Below are positions 36,901 through 44,301 of a stretch of 57,909 nt of DNA, piece by piece. The position numbers and the translations under genes are program-made. The number at the start of each line of letters is the position of its first letter. Positions within the stretch are counted from its first letter, which is position 1. This DNA is from Acidobacteriota bacterium (GTDB lineage: Bacteria; Acidobacteriota; Vicinamibacteria; Vicinamibacterales; UBA8438). Below the pieces are notes generated by a model. It worked only from the letters and a program-made list of their open reading frames with translations. It had not been told where the DNA came from and did no database searches. The stretch lies in contig WTFV01000153.1 of the NCBI GenBank assembly GCA_011523845.1, positions 1 to 57,909 on the forward strand. Direction: 5' to 3'.

Positions 36901-37261
36901 ATCGGCCCTCCGCCGACCGCGCTGTTGGCCGCCTCGCACAAATCGGATAGCTCGCGGGCGTCGCTCGTCGATACGAACACGAACCGGTCTTCGTTGCCCG
37001 CCAACTGCCTGCCGATAGCCTTGATGAGGCCTCGGCTCTGAGTGCAGCCAGACTCCACTTGCCGTTCGGATGACTGTGCTTGACTTGATGCAGCTCGTGG
37101 CGCGAGCCGGTGGTTACGACGAACTCTGCCTTGTCGATGCCGGGTTCCTCGATGCGGATGGCCTCGGCGTCACCCTGCAACATGCGTACGAACACCGAGA
37201 GCGTCCACCACTTCTCGTAGCGGTTGCCGAGCTTGTCCGCGGCTCCGCCTGGCAACGTCAT
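36897..37261 (-). pseudogene. Frameshifted remnant of a Cap4/Avs-type dsDNA nuclease domain
   Basis: Begins GGAADKLGNRYEKWWTLSVF, then IEEPGIDKAEFVVT and HELHQVKHSHPNGKWSLAALRAE in one frame. After about 37035 the similarity continues in another frame as LIKAIGRQLAGNEDRFVFVS and TSDARELSDLCEAANSA, then TGA at 36897-36899. The E..KAEF...HQVK layout is the PD-(D/E)xK-like nuclease domain found at the N-terminus of Cap4 and Avs-type effectors. One frameshift breaks it, and no NACHT/STAND or other effector part follows. Its TGA overlaps the AbiJ-like ATG. Confidence 0.7.
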
Positions 37262-37306
37262 CGCGAGAACCCACAGGCCCGCGTCGCCGTTACCGCAAAC
37301 GTGACC

Positions 37307-38629
37307 TCAAGCACCGAAATCTCCCCGCACGATGCGCTCCCATATGCGGGTGTGTTCCCGGTCGTCCCGCCGGGCTTCCTGGACGTTGCGGCCGCGGCGG
37401 GCCTCGCGCCAGGCGGCGAACGGAACGATGCGCGTCTGGTGGTTGGTGCGCTTCGTGCGCTCGACCACGAACAGGGAGCGAGGCGACACCAGATCGGGCA
37501 GGAAGGGGTCGTGGGTCGTGACGATGTACTGGCTGTGGAGGCCGCTGAACAGACGCGAACGCACTTGCAGCGTTTGTGCGATCATCGGGATCCGGCGGGG
37601 ATGCACGCCGGTCTCCGGCTCCTCGAAGCCGACCAGCGCCGGCGGGTCCGCGGTCAGCGCCAGGAGCCCGAGCAGGCGCAGGGTGCCCTCCGAGAGCAGG
37701 CGCGCCGGCATCTTCACGCCGCGCTCGTTGAGCCGGAGCTCCACTTCGCCGACATCGTTCACCTCGACCTCGATGCCGTCGATGGTCGGCATCATCCCGT
37801 GCAGTTCCCTCTCCACGCAGCGGAACAGCTCGGGCTCTTCCGCTTTCGCGGTGTTGAGGAAAGCGGCGAGTTCTTCTCCGGCCGATCCGATGCCCGGCGT
37901 CTCCCGCACGGGGTTGGCGGCTCGCATCCGTTCGCGCGGTTCCAGGTAGAAGAACTGCCAGCCCTCCAGTTCGCTACGCGCCGCGACGAGGTGGGGATGG
38001 TGCGGAGGGTAGTGCGGCATCGACAGGATGCTGTGGTCCAGGAACCGGTCGTGGTGCGTGACGTGCGGCCGGTCTTCGCGCCGCACGTGGATCTTCTCGC
38101 CCCGGCGCTCGATGAACGGCTTCCGCTTGATCGCCGGGTCGCCCTTGCTGGTCAGGGCGGCCAGGTGTTCGTCGGCGACGCGCAGCGCGCCTGTCTTCGG
38201 CTGCATCTCGATCACGATGCGGTACCGCAGGTTTCGCGCACTCACGGGGGAGGGTTGCCTGCCGGCGCTCCCGGACGCCGTCCGGCCGCTCGAAAGGCGC
38301 GTGTTCCGAATGTATCGATTGACGGTATCGACAACCACTTCCGCCAACCCCAGATCGGCCTCGATGGAGAACGTGAGCCGCTCCTGCTCGATCAGACCCT
38401 TGACGCCCTCCTTCCCGATGGAGAACGACTCGAGCGCCTTGCCGCGGTACGGGGCGTCGAACGCCTCCCGGAGCGTCCGGCTGGCGCCGATCCGGGACAG
38501 CAACTGGAGCGCATCCAGGAAGTTGCTCTTGCCGGCGGCGTTCGGCCCGAACAGCACCGTTAGCGGCTCGAGCTTCACCGCGACGTCGGCCAGGGACTTG
38601 TAGCCCTTGATGTGGACTCGCTTCAGCAT
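37307..38629 (-). CDS. AAA ATPase (AAA_21, SMC/RecF-like)
   Basis: 440 aa. VHIKGYKSLADVAVKLEPLT, Walker A FGPNAAGKSNFLDAL (about 29-43), LLSEGTLRLLGLLAL as signature, Walker B LVGFEEPETGVHP and switch IVTTHDPFLPDLV. Such stand-alone ATPases pair with effectors in Abi-type, Septu-like or Gabija-like systems. Here the nearest effector candidates are the broken nuclease and the AbiJ-like gene downstream. The first 15 codons occur again, in a decayed state, at 56818-56864. Confidence 0.82.
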   Translation of the reverse strand: MLKRVHIKGYKSLADVAVKLEPLTVLFGPNAAGKSNFLDALQLLSRIGASRTLREAFDAPYRGKALESFSIGKEGVKGLIEQERLTFSIEADLGLAEVVVDTVNRYIRNTRLSSGRTASGSAGRQPSPVSARNLRYRIVIEMQPKTGALRVADEHLAALTSKGDPAIKRKPFIERRGEKIHVRREDRPHVTHHDRFLDHSILSMPHYPPHHPHLVAARSELEGWQFFYLEPRERMRAANPVRETPGIGSAGEELAAFLNTAKAEEPELFRCVERELHGMMPTIDGIEVEVNDVGEVELRLNERGVKMPARLLSEGTLRLLGLLALTADPPALVGFEEPETGVHPRRIPMIAQTLQVRSRLFSGLHSQYIVTTHDPFLPDLVSPRSLFVVERTKRTNHQTRIVPFAAWREARRGRNVQEARRDDREHTRIWERIVRGDFGA

Positions 38630-38706
38630 GCCGTGTCGTTAGTGATCATGAAGATCGCTCGCGACTTCCTGGGCTCAACCGCACATCCGGTGCAAGCGCG
38701 TCTCGG

Positions 38707-38928
38707 TCATGCAGCGAACCGAACGACCTCCAGCTCCATCGACCTGTCAACCCTGGACAGCAGTTCATCGACCTTCGCCATGACCGGGTCCTCGATGAGG
38801 TACTCGATGCATCCGTCGCATTGCATGACGGGCAGTTTCTTGACGACGACGATGGTGCGGTCGCTTACCTTCAGCGGAAGATCGGTCGTGATGCTGCGAA
38901 GCGTCGCGCCGCACACCCGGCAGTTCAT
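38707..38928 (-). CDS. YgiT-type zinc-finger antitoxin
   Basis: 73 aa from ATG 38928, with AAGGAG 9 nt upstream. Two CxxC knuckles (CRVCGATL; MQCDGCIEYLIED) form the zinc-binding MqsA-N/YgiT domain, followed by a helical tail (VMAKVDELLSRVDRS). These small proteins are the antitoxins of DUF4258 or MqsR-like toxins. The gene just before it is a truncated DUF4258 toxin. Confidence 0.82.
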   Translation of the reverse strand: MNCRVCGATLRSITTDLPLKVSDRTIVVVKKLPVMQCDGCIEYLIEDPVMAKVDELLSRVDRSMELEVVRFAA

Positions 38929-38947
38929 GGTTTTCGTCTCCTTGTCT

Positions 38948-39082
38948 TCATGTCGGATTCCCAATCGATTGGACCACATGATACGTGCAGTAGACGCGGT
39001 GCTCCCGGATGCATCCTGCGATGAAGGCGAGCGGGTCTTCGGGAACCATGCGGTCCGGCGACACCGCGCGGCCCGTCGTCAT
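38948..39082 (-). pseudogene. Truncated DUF4258 toxin
   Basis: 44 aa, start codon overlapping the helicase stop (ATGA). EDPLAFIAGCIREHRVYCTYHV is the first helix and strand of DUF4258 toxins (usual pattern ending in YH), but it ends a few residues later (VQSIGNPT) where a full toxin would continue for about 50 residues. The antitoxin gene begins 19 nt further on, so the toxin has lost its catalytic half. Confidence 0.6.
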
Positions 39083-42000
39083 GGCTCGATTCCTTCGGCT
39101 CCCTCCGCGGCCGCCTGCACCGACGCCGCCGAAATGGCGTAGGTGGAGAACACGCGGCTCTTCGCCAGCAGCTTCGCGAACGGGTCGCGGACCCGTACCA
39201 GCCGCGGCCGGGGCGTGGCGCAGTCGTAGACGGCATGGAGCCAGTAGCCGTCCCGCAGGTTGCACGCCTTGGCCCATTCGTTCTCGGACAGCTCGACGTC
39301 GCCGGTGCCGGCCCGGCCCTTGACCTCGATGGCGCGGCGGGCGCCGGCGGGAGTCACCGACAGCAGGTCGAAGCCCGGCCAGTCGCCGAGTCCGGCGCGG
39401 CGCGCCCGCTCGGGGCGTGAGACGTCGTGGACCGTGGCGCCGGACGCCTCCTCGTGCGCCTGGGCGATCTGCATGGCGATCTCCTCGACCTGCGTGTCGT
39501 GCCGCCGCCGTTCCTCCGTGTCGGCCGTCGGGAGCACCAGCGCGTGGGCGACGATCTCGCAGTCTCCTGCGACGACGGAGGACGGCTCGGTCCGCACCTT
39601 CCGCAGGCGGCGGTCCTTGTCGGCCGCGAGACGGCGTTGCTCGTCCTTGATCTTCGCGAGCGACGCTGCCGCCCCCGCATCGCCGCCGCGCGCCTTCCGG
39701 CCGACGTGCTGCCGCCTGGCTATCAACTCGGCCGTCCGGTGATCGCAGCCGCGTGCGATCCAGTCGAGCCGCTCGGGGAGCGACCGCTCGATGCGCGCGC
39801 GTTGCTCGTCCACGAGGCGAGCGAGCGCGTCGCCGTCGACCCACTCGCGGGCCGCGGCGGTCAGGCCGTGCGCCATCCGGGCCAGCGGCACGCTGCCCGG
39901 CGCCACGTTGGGCGCGCCGCGCAGCAGCAACAGGTGCTCCAGTGGACAGGGTTCGATGACGCCGTCGCCGTCCTGCCGCAGTCCGATCAGGCGGCTTTCG
40001 ATGATCTCGACGTGCCCTTCTTCTCCGTCCGTCTGACCGGGCGTGGGCGTCACCGCGCGGCCCGTCGATGGGATCGGCCCCGGGCGCCGCACGACCGACA
40101 CCCGCGCGAGATGGAAGAGGTACGGCGCGCCGGCGTGCGGGTCGACGAAGAAGGCGCCGCGCCGGGCCTCGTCCTCGTGCCGCGCCAGCAGCGCGGCGCA
40201 GAACCGGTCGAACACCGGCTCGCCGGGATGAAGCCAGATGACGTCCGACCGATCCGCGGGTCGATAGACCGTGAAACAGCCGTGCGCGCCGGCCGGGTAG
40301 ATTTCCATGGCGGCGAGCACCGGATCCAGGCCCCGCCGCCGTTCCTGGGCGAGCCTGAAGACGCCGTCCGGATCGCCGTCGACGCGCAGATCGATCAGCG
40401 GCGCGGCGGCCGTTACGAACCGGCGGACATAGCCGGGCAGCAGCCGGCGGTACTGTTCCCGGTCGATGGCCGCCTGCAGCGCGGGCAAACTGCTCTTCAC
40501 GTCGCCGCCGCCGAACCGCGCCTGCTCGCGCTCACCGAGCGCCCGCACCTGCGCCGCCGTCAACAGTCCGTCGATGCCCTTGACGGCCGCGGTCGCGCCT
40601 TCCTCCGTCGCCGCCTGCTCCAGGTAGTCCTTCAGCGACACGTTCTCGAACAGGCGGCCCACGACGTCGAAGACCTTGTCCGACCGGAGTTCCTTGCGGA
40701 TCAGTTCCAGCTTGTCGAGCAGCGTCTTCAGCACCCGCCCCTCGCGGGTCTCGCCCGCGACGAGGTTGACGATGACCACCGGGTCGTGCTGCTGTCCGTA
40801 GCGGTGGATGCGGCCCATCCGCTGCTCGAGGCGCGCCGGATTCCACGGCACGTCGTAGTTCACCATCAGCCAGCAGAACTGCAGGTTGATGCCTTCGCCC
40901 GCCGCATCGGTCGCGACCAGATAGTTGGCGCCGCCCGCATCGAGCGGACGCCGGAACAGATCCACCTGCGCCTCCCGCTCGCGGTAGTCGAGGCCGCCGT
41001 GGATCAGCGCGACCTGTCCGGTGAAGCCCAGCCCTTCGAGGCGGCGCACCAGGAACTCGGCGGTGTCGCGGTGCTCGGTGAAGACGATGAACTTCTCCCG
41101 CGCGAAATCCGCACTGCGCAGCACGCCGCGCAGCTTCTCGAACTTGGAGTCCTCGCCGTCGTCGACCAGAGACCGTGCCTGGGCGAGCAGCGCTTCCACC
41201 GCGAGGCTTTCCTCCCGGAGTTGCGCCAGGGTCGGCGCGACGATGCCGCCCAGCGCGCGTTCCTCGAACGCTTCGTGACTCTCGGCGCCGCCGGCCTCCT
41301 CGGCGTCTTCGTCCGCGGTGCGGGTCTCGAAGAAGTCGGGGGTCGCCGCGAGGCGCTTCTGGCGGCGCTCCAGCTCTTCCGCACGGCCGGCGCGGACCAG
41401 CTCGATCGCCTCTTCCAACCGAACGAGGCGGCGCTCGAACGACCGCAGCAGCGCATGCGTCGAGCTGGCCTGCCGGCGCTGGAACACGCTCATCGCCAGC
41501 CGCGCGGCCGAGCGGTTCAGCACCCGCGCCCGGTTGTAGGTCTCGGCGATGTAGCGCGTCGTCGCGTCGTAGAGCGCCTGTTCGGATGGGTTCAGCGCAT
41601 AGGTGAGGGTGTCGCAACGCCGTTGCGGATAGAGCGGCCGGCCGTCGAACCGGACCATCTCCTCCTTCGTGCGGCGAATGAAGTGCCGCCGGCGCTGCGA
41701 TTCGGGGAACGCCCGGAACGCATCGAACGTCGCCAGCGCGTCCGGCGCCAGCAACCGCCACAGGCAGTACCAGGGGAAGTCCTTCCCCATGTGCGGCGTC
41801 GCGGTCAGCAGCAGCACGTGCGTCGCCGACCAGCCCAGCTCCCACCGCGGTTCGTCGGCCGGCAGCCCGGCCAGCGCCTCAGCGAGGCAATAGCGATCCG
41901 TCTTGTCGACGGACACATCCTGCCGCTGGTGTGCGGCCAGCTTGTGCGCCTCGTCGAAGACCACCAGGTCGTACGGCCCCGCTCCCGCCGCCGCCTCGCG

Positions 42001-42699
42001 CAGCCGTCCGAACGGGCGCTCTCCCACGAGCGTGTCGACGCTGACGATCACCCGGTCGCTCTCCGGTCCCGCGAACGGATTGCCGGTGCGCGCGTCCGCG
42101 CCCCGCACGATGCGGAACGGCAGCGAGAACAGCGTCCGCATCTCCCGTTCCCAGTTGCCGATCAGGCCGGCCGGCGGCACGACCAGCACGCGCCGGATGA
42201 GCCGGCGGGCCAGCACCTCGCGCAGATAGAGGCCGGTCATGATGGTCTTGCCCGCCCCGGCGTCGTCGGCGAGCAGGAACCGGAGCGGCGACAGGTCGAG
42301 CATCCGCTCGTAGACCGCGATCCGCTGGTGCGGCAGCGGATCGATCAGCGAGACCTCCGTCGCGAAGGCGGGGTTGAACAGGTGGCCGTACGAGAGCCGC
42401 GTCGCCTCGGCCACGGCGGCTACCACGGCGGGCCGGGCCGTGAAGTCGAGCGGCGGCGCGGCGGTCGAGTCGCCAGCCGGCGGCGTTGCGTCAGCCGGCT
42501 CCAGTCCGACCTCCAGCTCGCGGATCTGCCGCCACGCCAAGCGGGCCGGCTTCGTCTGGCCGTTCTCCCAGCGGTTGACGGTCGCGAACGATACCCCGAT
42601 CCGCTCCGCGAGCTGTACCTGCGTCAGATCGAGGCGCTCGCGGACGGACTTGACGCGCGAGGGATAGTCCGCAGGGAGCGCCGGGTCAGGCCGCTGCAT
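39079..42699 (-). CDS. XRE-HTH + SNF2-type helicase + DUF3883 (Hma-type helicase)
   Basis: 1206 aa. An N-terminal XRE helix-turn-helix (RERLDLTQVQLAERIGVSFATVNRWENGQTKPA, about 20-52) is fused to a SNF2/RapA-like helicase: Walker A LLADDAGAGKTI (about 142), LVVFDEAHKL, LLLTATPHMG, and the C-terminal lobe with FTEHRDTAEFLVRRL, LIHGG, ATDAAGEGINLQ and EQRMGRIHRYGQ. The extreme C-terminus (IEVKGRAGTGDVELSENEWAKA) is DUF3883. First gene of the island. The HTH fusion suggests it represses or tunes its own promoter. A class 2 DISARM DrmD is a relative, but no drmABC genes are here. Confidence 0.88.
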   Translation of the reverse strand: MQRPDPALPADYPSRVKSVRERLDLTQVQLAERIGVSFATVNRWENGQTKPARLAWRQIRELEVGLEPADATPPAGDSTAAPPLDFTARPAVVAAVAEATRLSYGHLFNPAFATEVSLIDPLPHQRIAVYERMLDLSPLRFLLADDAGAGKTIMTGLYLREVLARRLIRRVLVVPPAGLIGNWEREMRTLFSLPFRIVRGADARTGNPFAGPESDRVIVSVDTLVGERPFGRLREAAAGAGPYDLVVFDEAHKLAAHQRQDVSVDKTDRYCLAEALAGLPADEPRWELGWSATHVLLLTATPHMGKDFPWYCLWRLLAPDALATFDAFRAFPESQRRRHFIRRTKEEMVRFDGRPLYPQRRCDTLTYALNPSEQALYDATTRYIAETYNRARVLNRSAARLAMSVFQRRQASSTHALLRSFERRLVRLEEAIELVRAGRAEELERRQKRLAATPDFFETRTADEDAEEAGGAESHEAFEERALGGIVAPTLAQLREESLAVEALLAQARSLVDDGEDSKFEKLRGVLRSADFAREKFIVFTEHRDTAEFLVRRLEGLGFTGQVALIHGGLDYREREAQVDLFRRPLDAGGANYLVATDAAGEGINLQFCWLMVNYDVPWNPARLEQRMGRIHRYGQQHDPVVIVNLVAGETREGRVLKTLLDKLELIRKELRSDKVFDVVGRLFENVSLKDYLEQAATEEGATAAVKGIDGLLTAAQVRALGEREQARFGGGDVKSSLPALQAAIDREQYRRLLPGYVRRFVTAAAPLIDLRVDGDPDGVFRLAQERRRGLDPVLAAMEIYPAGAHGCFTVYRPADRSDVIWLHPGEPVFDRFCAALLARHEDEARRGAFFVDPHAGAPYLFHLARVSVVRRPGPIPSTGRAVTPTPGQTDGEEGHVEIIESRLIGLRQDGDGVIEPCPLEHLLLLRGAPNVAPGSVPLARMAHGLTAAAREWVDGDALARLVDEQRARIERSLPERLDWIARGCDHRTAELIARRQHVGRKARGGDAGAAASLAKIKDEQRRLAADKDRRLRKVRTEPSSVVAGDCEIVAHALVLPTADTEERRRHDTQVEEIAMQIAQAHEEASGATVHDVSRPERARRAGLGDWPGFDLLSVTPAGARRAIEVKGRAGTGDVELSENEWAKACNLRDGYWLHAVYDCATPRPRLVRVRDPFAKLLAKSRVFSTYAISAASVQAAAEGAEGIEP

Positions 42700-42717
42700 T
42701 CCTCAACACCTGCGAGG

Positions 42718-42770
42718 ACTATAGGGTGTGCGCTGTGGGTTCCGCAATGCGGTATAGCATGTGCTATTGC
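42718..42770 (-). promoter_or_regulatory. Defence-operon promoter with overlapping operator dyad
   Basis: Minus strand: -35 TTGCGG (42742-42747), 18-nt spacer, -10 TATAGT (42718-42723), ATG at 42699. Overlapping and upstream of the -35 is a nested dyad: outer GCAAT/ATTGC (42744-42748, 42766-42770) and inner ATAGCA/TGCTAT (42754-42767). A natural binding site for the HTH domain of the first gene product. The remaining gap to 42988 shows no gene I trust. Confidence 0.5.
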
Positions 42771-42988
42771 ACGACGGACTCGTGAGCAAGATGTGGGCGG
42801 GCTGGAGGCAAGCGTTCGAGAAGCTGCTCGATGATGCTGACGGGCGCATTGTGCGCATAGGAGAACGAGGTGCTGAAATAGCGGGTGAGCGGGAGCGGCG
42901 CGAGCTGGAAATCGAACGCCATGGGGACGTGCATGGGCGGTGACGAGAAACAGCGGAACCGCGCAGACCCACTGGAGGAGCGGCGCCG

Positions 42989-43468
42989 GTGACCTCGCGT
43001 CGCCTCGACGAGTCGTTGCGAGCCTACCGGATGGGCGATCCGGCGGGGGAACATCCGGTGTACAGCGGCGCCGGGTCACGCACGTACCCCGGCCGCTGGA
43101 ACGAGCGCGGCCAGGCTGTGATCTATGCGTCCGAGCACTACTCGACCGCCCTGCTGGAGACGCTGGCGCGCACTGGCGAGATGCCGCGGAACCAGCATTA
43201 TGTTGGAATCGAGATTCCCGCCGGGGTGACGTACGAGGTGGTCACGAAGGACAATCTGCCGGGTTGGTGTGATGTCGACGGCGCGGTTGCGCGAGCGTTC
43301 GGGTCGGCGTGGTACCGGGAACGGCGGTCGGCGATCCTGATCGTGCCCAGCGTCGTAGCGCGAGTGGAGCGCAACGTGCTCATCCATCCGCACCACGACG
43401 ACGCCGGTTCAATCAGGGTCGGACTCGAGACTCCCGTCTACTGGGATTCGCGCCTGTTCGCTCGGTGA
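42989..43468 (+). CDS. RES-domain toxin
   Basis: 159 aa from GTG 42989 with GGAGGAG 8 nt upstream. RES family marks: SRTYPGRWNERGQAVIYASEHYSTALLETL, the later Arg/Tyr/Ser positions (AWYRERRSAILIVPSVVARVERNVLIHPHH) and a terminal VYWDSRLF. Known RES toxins (for example MbcT, Res) destroy or modify NAD+ and stop growth. The antitoxin gene lies opposite, tail to tail, 4 bp away. Confidence 0.9.
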   Translation: MTSRRLDESLRAYRMGDPAGEHPVYSGAGSRTYPGRWNERGQAVIYASEHYSTALLETLARTGEMPRNQHYVGIEIPAGVTYEVVTKDNLPGWCDVDGAVARAFGSAWYRERRSAILIVPSVVARVERNVLIHPHHDDAGSIRVGLETPVYWDSRLFAR

Positions 43469-43472
43469 AGGA

Positions 43473-43946
43473 TCACACCGCGACCCCGGCTCTCGCTTCA
43501 CCGATGATCCTGACGACGAGATCGGCGCCGGTCGTCGACTCCCGGGCTACATCCAGGGGCGTGCGCCCACCGAGCAACAGGTGCGGCCGGTTGAGAAACC
43601 GTACCATCGCGGATTCGTCGTCCGCCCACAGCCTGCGCGCTTCCAGTACCACACGCGCCACGCCATGAACGCGCTCGCTCATCTCGCGCGTAAGTTGTTG
43701 ACGTGACCGTTTCTGAAGGCGGGACCAGGTCGACCGCGACAACAGCGTGAACTTCGCGTGCGGGTCGTCCGGGGCCATGACCTGCGCGACCCGGTCGACG
43801 GCTTGCAGGGGAAGCCCCTGTTCGATCTGGTTGACGAGGGACAGGCTGCTCATCTTCCGCCATGAGGGCAATCCCATGAGCCGCGCAATCTCGGCCGCCT
43901 CGCTGAAGGACTCCTTCGTGTCGCTGGCGAGTGCCCCTTCCGCCAC
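43473..43946 (-). CDS. MbcA/ParS/Xre-type antitoxin (DUF2384)
   Basis: 157 aa from GTG 43946 (GGGAGGGGG box upstream). N-terminal Xre-like part (SLSLVNQIEQGLPLQAVDRVAQVM) and the typical C-terminal DUF2384 domain (RLWADDESAMVRFLNRPHLLLGGRTPLDVARESTTGADLVVRIIGEARAGVAV) that blocks the RES active site. It is normally placed upstream of the toxin on the same strand; here it is convergent with it. Confidence 0.88.
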   Translation of the reverse strand: MAEGALASDTKESFSEAAEIARLMGLPSWRKMSSLSLVNQIEQGLPLQAVDRVAQVMAPDDPHAKFTLLSRSTWSRLQKRSRQQLTREMSERVHGVARVVLEARRLWADDESAMVRFLNRPHLLLGGRTPLDVARESTTGADLVVRIIGEARAGVAV

Positions 43947-43977
43947 CTGCCCCCTCCCCGGGAATCGTCAGATGACA

Positions 43978-43989
43978 CAACTATAGTTG
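43978..43989. promoter_or_regulatory. Perfect palindrome CAACTATAGTTG upstream of the antitoxin gene
   Basis: A 12-bp perfect palindrome 32 nt before the antitoxin start, containing a TATAGT-like -10. It could be the autoregulatory operator of the Xre-type antitoxin. Confidence 0.4.
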
Positions 43990-44009
43990 CAGGTGACGGA
44001 CCACCGCAA

Positions 44010-44274
44010 GTGGGCTCCTGCCCGGCAGGATTCCCGCGTCGAGACTGCCCGCCGGACGAGGGGGTGATGGTGGAGCTCGGCCTCGCGATAGCTTGGGGCA
44101 AGCCGACCTTCCTGTTCCTCGACGACTTCCGCCGCTGCAGCGACAGCGACGTCTACCCGCTGAACCTGATGCTGTTCACCGGCATGCCGGAGACCGGCAG
44201 GGAGGCGTACTGGTACGGCTCGGTCGAAGATCGCCGATCCGGACAAGGCGCTGGCGCGGTGGCTCCCGGGATGA
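44010..44274 (+). pseudogene. Nucleoside 2-deoxyribosyltransferase remnant
   Basis: From about 44052 the frame reads EGVMVELGLAIAWGKPTFLF, then LDDFRRCSDSDVYPLNLMLF and TGMPETGREAYWYGSVE, the C-terminal half of nucleoside 2-deoxyribosyltransferases (the conserved Glu in GVMVELG). Then a frameshift near 44227, after which KIADPDKALARWLPG and a TGA (44272-44274) complete the family C-terminus. The N-terminal half is missing. These enzymes and relatives occur near toxin or defence loci. Confidence 0.7.
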
Positions 44275-44301
44275 GGCGCCAGGAGTCCAGAATGCGGGCT
44301 C

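Noticed and set aside
27148..42699. Calling the island DISARM or BREX
   Set aside because: The helicase is DrmD-like, but no drmA, drmB or drmC is present, and there is no pglZ or brxC. DUF499 plus DUF1156 fits the Hma-type composition better.
39427..42834. A 1135-residue plus-strand frame
   Set aside because: Antisense to the helicase; no recognisable domain.
42761..42943. A 60-residue plus-strand frame before the RES toxin as a possible antitoxin
   Set aside because: It overlaps the defence promoter, has no Shine-Dalgarno and matches no antitoxin; the DUF2384 antitoxin is clearly encoded on the other side.
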